Shown here piece by piece: positions 56,201 through 63,535 of a stretch of 63,535 bases of DNA (its first letter is position 1; every line of letters starts with the position of its first letter). The position numbers were made by a program, and so were the translations under genes. A model generated the notes under the pieces. The model worked only from the letters and a program-made list of their open reading frames with translations, made no database searches and had not been told where the DNA came from. The DNA is from Polaromonas sp. (GTDB lineage Bacteria > Pseudomonadota > Gammaproteobacteria > Burkholderiales > Burkholderiaceae_C). The stretch is from positions 1-63,535 of the forward strand of contig NZ_JAUYEY010000074.1 in assembly GCF_030689685.1 (NCBI RefSeq), read 5' to 3'.

Positions 56201-57118
56201 GGCGACAGCAGCATCGGTTCCCTGTTTCGGGCTCATCCAGATGTCGGAAAGTTTGGCGACTTCCGAATAATCCGGAGTAATGGCCACTGTCTTGGCGCCT
56301 TTATAGCGGACCTCGGTGAAGAAGTGCGCATCAGGCGTGCGCGTTTGCGGTACGTTGGAGCCCCAGGCGATGATGAAGCTGGAGTTGTACCAATCCGCCG
56401 ACTCCGGCACGTCGGTTTGCTCTCCCCAAATCTGCGGGCTGGCGGGGGGAAGATCGCAGTACCAGTCGTAAAAGCTCATGCTCACGCCGCCGATCAGGCT
56501 CAGGTACCGGCTGCCCGCCGCATAGCTGACCATGGACATCGCGGGAATTGGCGAGAAGCCAATGATGCGGTCGGGACCGTACTGCTTGATGGTGTAGACG
56601 TTGGAGGCCGCCACGATCTCGTTGACTTCGTCCCAGCTGGAGCGGACAAAACCGCCCAGTCCGCGAACGCTCTGGTAGTCCTTGCGCTTGGCGTCGGACT
56701 GGGCAATGGAGGCCCAGGCATCGACCGGGTCCAGCGTCAGGCGCGCTTCGCGCCAGAGCTTGAGCAGTCGGCCACGCACCAGGGGATATTTCACGCGGTT
56801 GGCGCTGTACAGGTACCAGCTGTAACTGGCGCCGCGGGCGCAACCGCGCGGTTCGTGGTTGGGCATGTCCCAGCGCGTGCGCGGGTAATCGGTCTGCTGG
56901 GTTTCCCAGGTCACGATGCCGCCTTTGACATAAATCTTCCACGAGCACGAGCCCGTGCAGTTCACGCCATGGGTACTGCGCACCACCTTGTCGTGGGCCC
57001 AGCGATTGCGATAAGCGTCTTCCCAGGTCCGGTCTTCGCCGGTGGTGACGCCGTGCTCTCCGGAAAACGGCTCTGTGGGTTGAGAAAAATAGGTCAGTCG
57101 GTCAAGAAAATGGCTCAT
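53213..57118 (-). CDS. narG: Respiratory nitrate reductase, alpha subunit (molybdenum), with a repeat-derived insertion
   Basis: NarG reduces nitrate to nitrite at a bis-MGD molybdenum centre on the cytoplasmic face. The 1301-residue protein has the FS0 cluster motif HGVNCTGSCSW (His 50, Cys 54, Cys 58), the Mo-ligand Asp in SADWYNSSFII, and GGHNSVTR-like RGGIHNSVTRIV near the C-terminus. Compared with E. coli NarG it carries about 28 extra residues at roughly 324-353 (SSSDPLGGQPLAGGREARTT), encoded by an intergenic-type repeat at about 56060-56149; the flanking KEFYFPDG and YFDNYVRRYTDMP are normal. Everything else matches the family. Confidence 0.97.
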   Translation of the reverse strand: MSHFLDRLTYFSQPTEPFSGEHGVTTGEDRTWEDAYRNRWAHDKVVRSTHGVNCTGSCSWKIYVKGGIVTWETQQTDYPRTRWDMPNHEPRGCARGASYSWYLYSANRVKYPLVRGRLLKLWREARLTLDPVDAWASIAQSDAKRKDYQSVRGLGGFVRSSWDEVNEIVAASNVYTIKQYGPDRIIGFSPIPAMSMVSYAAGSRYLSLIGGVSMSFYDWYCDLPPASPQIWGEQTDVPESADWYNSSFIIAWGSNVPQTRTPDAHFFTEVRYKGAKTVAITPDYSEVAKLSDIWMSPKQGTDAAVAMAMGHVILKEFYFPDGAEERRAAPSSSDPLGGQPLAGGREARTTRSAYFDNYVRRYTDMPMLVMLKEQQLPGGETVMVPDRYLRASDFNGNLGQANNPDWKTVAFDESGKVVLPTGAIGFRWGPDGRADEGQWNLQAKEARHGHEVKLKLSVMEGDNPSTETAKVGFPYFGGIVHEHFPNNATGAGSKDVLVRTVPVQRISLGKEGDKREALVATVFDLQVANYGVARGLPGELAAKSFDDDTPYTPAWQERITGTPRAQLITVARQFADNADKTHGKSMVIIGAAMNHWYHADMNYRGVINMLMMCGCIGQSGGGWAHYVGQEKLRPQTGWLPLAFALDWIRPPRQMNSTSFFYAHTDQWRYEKLGMEEVLSPLADKKMFGGSMIDYNVRAERMGWLPSAPQLQTNPMQVVRNANAAGMDPKDYAVNSLKDGSLKMSCEDPDHPDNWPRNMFVWRSNLLGSSGKGHEYFLKHLLGTDHGVQGKDLGPEEARPSEVVWHDQAPEGKLDLLVTLDFRMSTTCLYSDIVLPTATWYEKNDLNTSDMHPFIHPLSSAVDPAWQSRSDWNIYKGFAKKFSEVCIGHLGVERELVLAPLMHDTPAELAQPFGVQEWKKGEIDLIPGKTAPNMVVVERDYPNVYKRFTALGPLMNKVGNGGKGISWNTQTEVTQLGQLNGLTTAEGVTCGMPKIETDIEACEVVLQLAPETNGHVAVKAWQALGRQTGLDHTHLAVHREDEKIRFRDIQAQPRKIISSPTWSGIESETVSYNAGYTNVHEMIPWRTLTGRQQFYMDHPWMTAFGEGFSSYRPPVDLKTTAGIHGIKPNGNIEILLNFITPHQKWGIHSTFSDNLIMLTLNRGGPVIWLSEDDAKSAGIVDNDWVELFNINGAIAARAVVSQRVNPGMVMMYHAQEKNINTPGSEITGIRGGIHNSVTRIVLKPTHMIGGYAQFSYGFNYYGTIGTNRDEFVVVRKMDKVDWLDTPRDDDRALAVQQMGEAA
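56060..56149. repeat. GC-rich repeat inserted in frame in narG
   Basis: The stretch contains GCTGCCCCCCGAGGGGGTCT followed by GAAGAACTTGGGGCGGCCC, a palindrome-bearing sequence with the same CCCCCCGAGGGGG core as the intergenic repeat at 2716-2792. It encodes residues absent from E. coli NarG and keeps the frame, so it is an in-frame insertion in a surface region between two conserved blocks. Confidence 0.7.
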
Positions 57119-57203
57119 GAGATACCTTCGAGTGTTTCTAAAAATGTTCAGGACTGAGCTGGCTCGCTACGCGCAGCTACGGTTTGTCCCGCAAGGTTTC
57201 AGG

Positions 57204-58898
57204 TCAGGGGTTTTTGATTTCTGAGCCGGCGCGCAGATAGAACCACCAGTTGAGAATCAGGCACAACGCATAAAACACGGCGAAGCCATACATCGCCATC
57301 TCCGGCGTACCGGCTTTAATTTGGGCGCCAATGACCACCGGGGCGATAAACGAGCCGTAGGCGCCAACCGCTGCCGTCCAGCCCAGTACAGGTCCAGCCT
57401 GAACCCGATCAAAGATCACGCCAATGGTGCGGAAGGTGGAGCCATTGCCGATGCCGCTGGCTGCAAACAGCACAACAAACAGCACCATGAAGACCAGGAA
57501 GTACTGCTCTGGTTCGGCCGACTTGTAGGCGAGCAGCATCACGTAGCCAAGTGCAGCGGACGCCGCCACCATGACGCTGGAAATCACCTGAGTGACGATG
57601 GAGCCGCCGACCTTGTCGGACAGCCAGCCGCCAAACGGGCGGATCAGTGCGCCAACGAAGGGCCCAATCCAGGCATAGGTCAGGGCCGACGGTGCGTTCG
57701 GGTTCTTGATCGTGTGTGTCATCACGCCGGCGATGTCAGGCACATGCTGAAAGCCGAAGATCACCGTGATCGACAGCGGCAGCGCCATCGAGAAGCCGAT
57801 AAATGAACCAAAGGTAACAATGTAGAGAATCGTCATTGACCAGGTGTGCTTGTTCTTGAAAATATCGAACTGCTTGGTCAAATTGCCTTTCATCTCGCCA
57901 AAAGCTGCCAGCTTCATAACCCCCAGGGTGGCAATGACGATCAGCGGGAGCGCTACCCACATGTTGAGCAGCCCCAAGCCGGAAGGAGCCGGAAGGTACA
58001 GGTAAAGGCCCACGCCGCCGACCACGAATGCCAGGCCGTACAGATAGACGATCTTGCCGAACGCACGCAGGGTGCCGCCGTAATTGGGCGAAATCGGCAG
58101 CAGGTTGTTCATGCCGAACCAGGCGGCGATCACCAGAGGCACAAGAATCGCCGCCCAGATGAAACCGGCGTTCTGCACATAGGTCGGTGTGCCGGCAAGA
58201 ATCTTGCCGAAGATCCAGCCTGAATCTTTCATCAGCACCATCGAGCCACCACCGACCGCGCCAAAAATGCCGATGGTCATCACCAGCGGAATCACGATCT
58301 GCATGGTGGTGACACCGAAGTTGCCCAGGCCCGCGTTCAGGCCAAGCGCAAGACCCTGCTGCTTCTTGGGAAAGAAGGTGTTGATATTGCTCATCGAGGC
58401 GGAAAAATTGCCGCCGCCAATGCCTGAGAGGAAGGCGCAGATCTGGAACACCCACAATGGCGTGGTCTTGTCCTGCAGCGCGATGCCTGTCCAGACTGCG
58501 GGAACGATGAGCAGCAGGGTGGTCAGGAAGACTGTGTTGCGCCCGCCCGAAAGCCGGATAAAGAACGATGCCGGGATGCGCAAGGTGGCACCCATCAGGC
58601 CGGCAATGGCGGTGAGCGTGAACAGTTCGGCGGGCTTGAACGGAAAGCCCAGGTTCAGCATCTGCACGGTAATGATGCCCCACATCAGCCAGACAGCGAA
58701 AGCCACCAGCAGGTTGGGAATTGATATCCACAGGTTGCGGTTGGCAATGCGTTTGCCGGTGTGCCTCCAGAACTCATCGTCTTCTGGGCGCCAGTCGGCA
58801 ATGTCGGCGCCCGACATGACCTCGTTGCGACCCCCGTGCGGGGAACCTTCTGGACGCAAGGCGGCACTGGCTACACCGGCTTTGACTGTTGTGGTCAT
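57204..58898 (-). CDS. narK2: Nitrate/nitrite transporter, NarK2 type (MFS)
   Basis: A 564-residue major-facilitator protein with 12 spans, most likely exchanging nitrite for nitrate. The nitrate signature LGLNAGLGNFGVTTMQIVIP lies in the fifth span, and RIPASFFIRLSGGRNT plus a second GIGNGSTFRTIG signature in the other half provide the conserved Arg residues. The long N-terminus (ADIADWRPEDDEFWRHTGKRIANRNLWIS) is typical of NarK2; Met at about residue 28 is an alternative start. It lies 85 bp ahead of narG and after narK1. Confidence 0.93.
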   Translation of the reverse strand: MTTTVKAGVASAALRPEGSPHGGRNEVMSGADIADWRPEDDEFWRHTGKRIANRNLWISIPNLLVAFAVWLMWGIITVQMLNLGFPFKPAELFTLTAIAGLMGATLRIPASFFIRLSGGRNTVFLTTLLLIVPAVWTGIALQDKTTPLWVFQICAFLSGIGGGNFSASMSNINTFFPKKQQGLALGLNAGLGNFGVTTMQIVIPLVMTIGIFGAVGGGSMVLMKDSGWIFGKILAGTPTYVQNAGFIWAAILVPLVIAAWFGMNNLLPISPNYGGTLRAFGKIVYLYGLAFVVGGVGLYLYLPAPSGLGLLNMWVALPLIVIATLGVMKLAAFGEMKGNLTKQFDIFKNKHTWSMTILYIVTFGSFIGFSMALPLSITVIFGFQHVPDIAGVMTHTIKNPNAPSALTYAWIGPFVGALIRPFGGWLSDKVGGSIVTQVISSVMVAASAALGYVMLLAYKSAEPEQYFLVFMVLFVVLFAASGIGNGSTFRTIGVIFDRVQAGPVLGWTAAVGAYGSFIAPVVIGAQIKAGTPEMAMYGFAVFYALCLILNWWFYLRAGSEIKNP

Positions 58899-58941
58899 GA
58901 TTAATCCTCATCATTATTGATTTTTTCCAAATACACGGGCA

Positions 58942-59036
58942 GTGAATTGGACCGTTTTCACCTTCGCCCTCTGGGAGAGGGTTGGGGTGAGGGATTGAGC
59001 GTTCTGAATGTCATGAGTTTTGAAACGCTCAATAGG
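58942..59036. repeat. Structured repeat, copy 2 (inverse of 33896-33991)
   Basis: In the opposite orientation to copy 1, this 95-bp element has the same order: GTGAATTGGACC, a GC-rich hairpin (GCCCTCTGGGAGAGGG), TTGGGGTGAGGG, then a stem made of GAGCGTT (58997-59003) and AACGCTC (59024-59030), and CAATAGG. It fills the gap between narK1 and narK2, where its hairpins may reduce readthrough. Confidence 0.8.
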
Positions 59037-59045
59037 TAGGTCGTG

Positions 59046-60332
59046 TCAGTTCTTCAGGCTGAACGGAGTTGCATTGCTGCCCATGACTTCGGTACGACGC
59101 ACTTCGGTCCAGTACATCCAGATCAGCGAGACCCAGACCACGCCGTACATGAACATGAAGGCGCTGGAGCGGATGCCGGTCAGGTCCATCAAGGCACCAA
59201 AAATGATGGGCAATACAAAGCCGCCCAGGCCACCAGCCAGCCCCACAATGCCGCTGACCGCGCCGATGTTGGCGCCATAGTCGTCACTGATGTATTTGAA
59301 AACGCTGGCCTTGCCGAAAGCCCAGGCAATGCCCAGCAGAAACATCAGCGCCGTGAAGGTGTAAACGTTCAGGCCGATGTGGAAGGTCGCCGGGCCGTTG
59401 ACCGTGAGGATGGTGAAGTCGGTCTGCGGATACGACAGCAGGAACAGGCAGACCCAGCTCACCCACATCACCCACCAGGTGACACTGTGCGCGCCATACT
59501 TGTCGGACAACACACCACCGAAGGCGCGCAGAATGCCGCCCGGCAGGGAGAAGCAGGCTGCCAGCAGCGCGGCCACGCGGATGTCCAGACCGAACTCGCC
59601 AACGTAGTACTGCACCATCCACAGCGACAAGGCCACATACCCACCGAACACAATGCTGTAGTACTGGCAGTACTTGATGACCTTCGGATCCTTGAGCAGC
59701 TTGAGTTGGTCACTGAACTTGACGTGGCTCGGCACCAGGTGCGACGGGTCGCTGTGGCTGAACAGCCAGAACAGCACCAGTGCCGCCAGCATGATGACGG
59801 CGTACACCTGCGGCACCATGGCCCAGCCAAAGGCCACCAGCAGCACGGGTGCCACAAACTTGTTGACGGCAGCACCGGAGTTGCCGGCGCCGTACACACC
59901 CATGGCCATGCCTTGCCGGTTTTTCGGAAACCAGCGTGCCACATAAGGTGTGCCGACAGAAAACGATCCGCCAGCCAGGCCGACAAACAGGCCAATGACC
60001 AGAAAGTGCCAGTAGGCGGTGGCGTAAGCCATGAGCCAGATCGCGGGGATGGTGGTGGCCATGAGGATGGCCATGACGATGCGCCCGCCATAACGGTCGG
60101 TCCAGATGCCGAGCGGCACACGGATCAGCGACCCGGTGAGCACCGGTGTGGCCGCGAGCAGGCCAAACTCGGTCGCATTGAGGTTGAGCATCTTCTTGAT
60201 CGGGATGCCGATGACGCCGAACATCATCCAGACCATGAAGCAGACGGTGAAGGCCAGTGTGCTGACAATCAGCACCGACCACGCTTTTCTTGGGTTTTCC
60301 AGTTCAGAGGCCATGCATGTTTCTCCAGACAC
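59046..60332 (-). CDS. narK1: Nitrate transporter, NarK1 type (MFS)
   Basis: The 428-residue 12-span protein is the shorter partner in the NarK1-NarK2 pair and is expected to import nitrate with protons. Marks are the start WSVLIVSTLAFTVCFMVWMMFGVIGIPI, IRVPLGIWTDRYGGR after span 2, the signature GVYGAGNSGAAVNKFV in span 5 and SGIVGLAGGLGGFVLPI in span 11. An FNR-like site lies 140 bp upstream. A 95-bp repeat separates it from narK2. Confidence 0.93.
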   Translation of the reverse strand: MSGETCMASELENPRKAWSVLIVSTLAFTVCFMVWMMFGVIGIPIKKMLNLNATEFGLLAATPVLTGSLIRVPLGIWTDRYGGRIVMAILMATTIPAIWLMAYATAYWHFLVIGLFVGLAGGSFSVGTPYVARWFPKNRQGMAMGVYGAGNSGAAVNKFVAPVLLVAFGWAMVPQVYAVIMLAALVLFWLFSHSDPSHLVPSHVKFSDQLKLLKDPKVIKYCQYYSIVFGGYVALSLWMVQYYVGEFGLDIRVAALLAACFSLPGGILRAFGGVLSDKYGAHSVTWWVMWVSWVCLFLLSYPQTDFTILTVNGPATFHIGLNVYTFTALMFLLGIAWAFGKASVFKYISDDYGANIGAVSGIVGLAGGLGGFVLPIIFGALMDLTGIRSSAFMFMYGVVWVSLIWMYWTEVRRTEVMGSNATPFSLKN

Positions 60333-60465
60333 ATGGCATGACTGTCGGCTTTTACCGATCGCTTGAACATCCTCCTTTGGAACGTCGGGAAGAGGTAGAA
60401 ACCAGCCGGGTACTGCGCCGCACCCTCCTCCTGAAGAACTAGCCGGACGTCAAACTGACCTTGAC

Positions 60466-60479
60466 TTGATGTTTGTCAA
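60466..60479 (-). promoter_or_regulatory. FNR/Anr-type site upstream of narK1
   Basis: TTGATGTTTGTCAA matches TTGAT-N4-ATCAA at nine of ten defined bases. It overlaps the narL stop codon and is centred about 140 bp before the narK1 start, a fitting place for oxygen-controlled activation of the narK-nar run. Confidence 0.7.
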
Positions 60480-61153
60480 TGCGGCGGTGGCTGGCCGGTC
60501 GCATAGACGGCAGCCTGCACCCGGGAGTTCAGTTGCAGCTTGCGCAGAATATGCTGAACATGGATCTTCACGGTGGTTTCAGCGATGTTGAGCTTGCGCG
60601 CAATCAGTTTGTTGCTGTCGCCCACTGCAATCAGCGCGAGCACTTCCCGTTCACGCGCAGACAGCAGCGCCAGACCCGGCAGGTCCTGCGGGCCAGGCGC
60701 CGGTGCCTCGCCCACGGCGACCGGCGGTTTGGCGCGGAAGGCGGCGACCAGCTTGGTCATCATTTCGGGGCTGACCACCGACTCGCCGCCCAGCACCTTG
60801 ATGATCGATTCGCACAAGCTGTCCAGCTCCACCGTTTTCAACAGGTAGCCGTCGGCACCGGCCTGCAGCGCCGCAGCCAGATCGTCTTCATTTTCGCTGA
60901 CCGTCAGCATCAGGATGCGGGTGCCCGGAGCCGCCTCCTTCAGTGCAGCGATGCCATCGACGCCAAGCACGCCCGGCAGGTGATTGTCCAGCAGGATGAG
61001 GTCAGGAAAAACCTGCGCGGCACAGCGCAGCGCCTCACCCATGTCGCCGGCTTCACCCACCAGCTTGAAGCGTGCGTCCTGCGATAGCAACGCCACCATG
61101 CCACGGCGAAAAAGCTTGTGGTCATCGACCACCAGCAGTGCAACCGGCGTCAT
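60476..61153 (-). CDS. narL: Nitrate/nitrite response regulator
   Basis: The 225-residue NarL-type regulator has a receiver (about 1-120) with VVDDHKLFRRGMVALL at the start and phospho-acceptor Asp in DLILLDNHLPGV, then a LuxR-type helix-turn-helix (about 155-220: LSAREREVLALIAVGDSNKLIARKLNIAE). The start overlaps the stop of narX by 4 bp. It would activate the nar genes together with FNR. Confidence 0.94.
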   Translation of the reverse strand: MTPVALLVVDDHKLFRRGMVALLSQDARFKLVGEAGDMGEALRCAAQVFPDLILLDNHLPGVLGVDGIAALKEAAPGTRILMLTVSENEDDLAAALQAGADGYLLKTVELDSLCESIIKVLGGESVVSPEMMTKLVAAFRAKPPVAVGEAPAPGPQDLPGLALLSAREREVLALIAVGDSNKLIARKLNIAETTVKIHVQHILRKLQLNSRVQAAVYATGQPPPH

Positions 61154-63099
61154 CGTGCCGGCTTCAAGTCAGCCGCCCCGGATTCGATTGCCTGCGGGGC
61201 ATACGGCAAGGCCCGCGCAAGCGCACCGGCCAGCGCTTCGGGGTGTTCCGGCAGGGTCAGGGTCACCGTGGTGCCTTGCCCTGCCCGGGAGCTCACGTCC
61301 ACCGCCGCGCCAATGCGTGCGGCACGTTCACGCATGATGTTCAGCCCGACGTGCGACTCGCCCGGGTGTTTGCGGGTATCAAAACCGGCACCATTGTCAC
61401 GCACTGCAAAGCGCCAGCGCGTGCCTTTGGCCACCTCGACCCCTACTTCCGTCGCGCCTGCGTGCTTGCGCACATTGGACAGGGCCTCCTGGATGATGTG
61501 CAGCACCTGCACCTGCACATCAGAAGGCAATGGCAGCCCCTGGCCGTGCACCTGCAACTGGGCGGGCAGGCCGGTCTGGTTCTGGAATTTTTGCAGCGTC
61601 TCCTGCAAGGCCTGCGCAATGTCGTCGGTGTTGGTCCGCGTACGGAAATGCACCAGCAGCTCACGCACATCACCAATGCTCTCGCGCAGGCCGGTGTCGA
61701 GCTCGTCGAGTGCACTTTCCGTCTGCGCGGCATGGCCCTTGTTGACCGCGCTGCGCAGCAGTTGCACCTGGATTTTGAGAAAGGCCAGCGACTGCGCAAT
61801 CGAGTCATGCAGGTTGCGCGCCAGCAGGGCACGCTCCTGCGCCACCGCTGCCTCCCGATCCAGCGCGTTGGCACGCAGGCCTTCGAGCGAACTGGCGAGA
61901 TGGCTGGCCAGCGCGTCGAGCAACTCGATTTCATCGGCGCCAAGCAGAATGGGCTGGCGAAAAAACAGGCTGAACTCGCCGAGCAAGCGCTGCTGCAGCC
62001 GGATGGGCACACTGACCACGCTCTCATAGCCGACCTTGGCGCAGTGGCGAACGGGCGCTTCGTCGTGGCTGAGGATGGGAATCACACGGGTGCGCGCGTC
62101 CGGGCGCAGGTTGCCGCAGGCGCACGCCCCCGCCAGCAGGCTGCGTTCTTCTTCGACAAGGTCCTGCGGAAAACAGTCGGACGCGAGGATCAGGTAGCGC
62201 TGGTTGGCGTCGTCCGACCAGCGGACGACCGCCGCGTCGGCCTTCATCACGCGACGGACGCGTTGTGCAAAGCCGCGTGCCAGCTCGTCAATACTGCCTG
62301 CCTGTGCCAGGAAGGCGCTGACCTTGTACAGCGCCTCGAGTCGCGCGCGTTGCGCTTCGATGCGCTGCGTCTTGGCCTCGACCTTGGCCTCCAGTTCACC
62401 GTAAAGCGACTGCAAGGTCGCGGCCATGTGGTTGAAGCCGGCTGCCACTTGGCCAAACTCATCGGCCGTATCGACCTCAACCCGCGTGCTGAAATCTCCC
62501 GACTCCAGCTTGCGCAGGCCCTGTCGCAGCTGCGCCAGCGGATTGATCACATAGATGTAACCCGTATACAGCATAACCACCGCACCGGCGACTGCGAAGG
62601 CCAGCATCAGAAGCTGGGCCAGGTTCAGGATGGCCGTCAGCCGGGACAGATGCTGCTCGATCATCAGCACCAGACGGTCACTGGCATCGACGAAGTCACC
62701 CCCTGCCTTGAGCAACACTGGCGACGTCGGCGCCGGCTCTGCCAGCCAGAGCGGCCGCTGCTCGCGCCACAGGGATTCCACCTCGGAAAACCGCTCACGC
62801 ACATCGTCGTCCCATGGCATGAACAGGGGGCGGGCCGAGTCGCCCTGGCGCAGCAGCGCCAGGCTGTCATCAAAACGGACCAGCAGGGCCTGCCGTTCGG
62901 ACCGCTCCAGCCCTGCCTGCACCGCACTGACGAGCCGCCAGGTCTGCATGCGCATGCGCCCGGCCTCATTCACAGCCGCCGCGCCGCCCTCCAACTGCCA
63001 GGTCACCCACAGAGTCAGCCCAATGGAGGTCAGCGCAACAACCAGCAGGCTGGCGCCAATGCGGACCAGCTTTTTGGCGAGCGAGGCGGTGTGCTGCAT
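61150..63099 (-). CDS. narX: Nitrate/nitrite sensor histidine kinase
   Basis: Start ATG 63099 (MQHTASLAKKLVRIGASLLV) gives 649 residues. A span at about 10-33 is followed by the P-box GAAAVNEAGRMRMQTWRLVS, which binds nitrate in NarX, then a helical periplasmic domain, a second span (about 155-180), HAMP, a GAF-like region with clustered cysteines (AGACACGNLRP, VRHCAK), and a HisKA_3 kinase (LLARNLHDSIAQSLAFLK; ATPase motif DNGAGFD). The Cys cluster suggests redox sensing besides nitrate. It is at the head of the nar locus and forms an operon with narL. Confidence 0.93.
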   Translation of the reverse strand: MQHTASLAKKLVRIGASLLVVALTSIGLTLWVTWQLEGGAAAVNEAGRMRMQTWRLVSAVQAGLERSERQALLVRFDDSLALLRQGDSARPLFMPWDDDVRERFSEVESLWREQRPLWLAEPAPTSPVLLKAGGDFVDASDRLVLMIEQHLSRLTAILNLAQLLMLAFAVAGAVVMLYTGYIYVINPLAQLRQGLRKLESGDFSTRVEVDTADEFGQVAAGFNHMAATLQSLYGELEAKVEAKTQRIEAQRARLEALYKVSAFLAQAGSIDELARGFAQRVRRVMKADAAVVRWSDDANQRYLILASDCFPQDLVEEERSLLAGACACGNLRPDARTRVIPILSHDEAPVRHCAKVGYESVVSVPIRLQQRLLGEFSLFFRQPILLGADEIELLDALASHLASSLEGLRANALDREAAVAQERALLARNLHDSIAQSLAFLKIQVQLLRSAVNKGHAAQTESALDELDTGLRESIGDVRELLVHFRTRTNTDDIAQALQETLQKFQNQTGLPAQLQVHGQGLPLPSDVQVQVLHIIQEALSNVRKHAGATEVGVEVAKGTRWRFAVRDNGAGFDTRKHPGESHVGLNIMRERAARIGAAVDVSSRAGQGTTVTLTLPEHPEALAGALARALPYAPQAIESGAADLKPAR

Positions 63100-63535
63100 G
63101 CCGCTAGCGTAACGCCGATCATGCCCTCGCGCCATGCGCGCGCGCAAGACGCTGTCGCTGGATCACGGTTTGAGCTTGCCTGTTAGCTGCGGGGTCTGCA
63201 GCTCGACACCAGCGGCGTGGGCGCACGCGACATCCATGCGTTTGGCCGCTGGTAGCGGTGCATTCTGGCGTCGCAGCAAGATAATCAATCTAAAAACGCT
63301 CTGTTTTTGATAGCTTTTGGCGCGCTATCCATAAGGGCTGAGGCCGTTTTTGACTATAAATCCAGGGTCTGCATGCGCTCGGGAAGAACTAGGAGTCTGG
63401 GCGGCAGAAGGCGTCGAAGCGAAAAGTGGCCCCGGCGAGGACAGTTTTTGCCGGGTTTGCAGCGCCATAGCCGTAGCTATGGGGCAAAAAGCCGGTGAAA
63501 AATGGACCGTCGCGGCCGCTTTGCAGCCGACGTTC
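63100..63535. other. Right-edge region without an assignable gene; contains repeat copy E
   Basis: About 436 bp. The first part is the region upstream of narX. At 63303-63351 lies dispersed repeat copy E (GTTTTTGATAGCTTTTGGCG ... ATAAGGGCTGAGGCC). Beyond it, from 63362 on, the leftward strand stays open to the edge for about 70 codons ending in copy E, without a recognisable protein; a perfect hairpin CCATAGC-CGTA-GCTATGG lies at about 63465-63482. It may be the end of a feature that continues outside. Confidence 0.4.

Noticed and set aside
53213..57118. Frameshift or assembly error in narG explaining the extra residues
   Set aside because: The frame is continuous on both sides with full similarity, and the inserted DNA is recognisable repeat sequence, so an in-frame insertion explains it better.

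Overview
The window looks like the chromosome of a Burkholderiales bacterium of the Comamonadaceae type, close to Rhodoferax or Polaromonas. This is inferred from the gene families (PurB, a type 2 ArgC, a DUF3717 protein, NarK1K2GHJI with a trailing parvulin, SbtAB), from high coding GC, and from short dispersed repeats of the kind common in that family. No rRNA, tRNA, CRISPR array or complete prophage was seen.

Layout. 1-380: edge of an insertion sequence beside a broken hydrolase. 529-7363: housekeeping genes (GST, purB, two small Burkholderiales proteins, a candidate yybP-ykoY manganese riboswitch ahead of an unknown gene, a YvlD-like membrane protein, a BepA-like protease, moaC). 7378-10505: a type IV pilin island with a sigma54 promoter, a TfpX-like accessory protein and a PglL-like ligase. 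10598-19369: one leftward run encoding a CHASE2-Ser/Thr kinase, PP2C phosphatase, FHA protein, CHASE2-adenylate cyclase, class II cyclic-nucleotide phosphodiesterase and a GAF-bearing PilB/GspE ATPase. 19565-23544: terC, sucCD, argC. 23691-27910: an AT-richer three-gene island resembling restriction-modification (MerR-like protein, N6-adenine methylase, PD-(D/E)XK nuclease). 28065-39929: recX-recA, a MarR regulator, a TctDE-like two-component pair, a class I amidotransferase, kup, gshA, an FkbM methyltransferase and proA. 39972-49281: a tightly packed leftward run for low-oxygen life: sbtA-sbtB, a carbonic-anhydrase-like tail, a nitronate monooxygenase, class II ribonucleotide reductase with an intein, nnrS, a nitroreductase, an unknown protein and a hemerythrin. 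49370-63099: the respiratory nitrate locus narXL-narK1-narK2-narGHJI-ppiC.

How it fits together. NarXL and a probable FNR site would switch on nitrate transport and membrane-bound nitrate reduction when oxygen is low. The neighbouring run supplies an oxygen-independent ribonucleotide reductase and proteins linked to nitrogen oxides (NnrS, hemerythrin). Upstream of the pilin, cyclic-nucleotide synthesis, hydrolysis and a candidate cyclic-nucleotide receptor (the ATPase GAF domain) lie in one run beside protein-phosphorylation parts, suggesting pilus or secretion ATPase activity under second-messenger control.

Main surprises: (1) the cyclase/phosphodiesterase/GAF-ATPase set; (2) the CHASE2 kinase has lost its membrane bundle and kinase N-lobe by an apparent in-frame deletion; (3) the uncharacterised methylase/nuclease island; (4) dispersed intergenic repeats that have become coding sequence in narG, the bepA-like gene, proA and the DUF1289 gene; (5) a 96-bp repeat pair with a compensatory stem change; (6) nonamer hairpins flanking a response regulator; (7) a single stop codon separating SbtB from a carbonic-anhydrase-like tail in the same frame.
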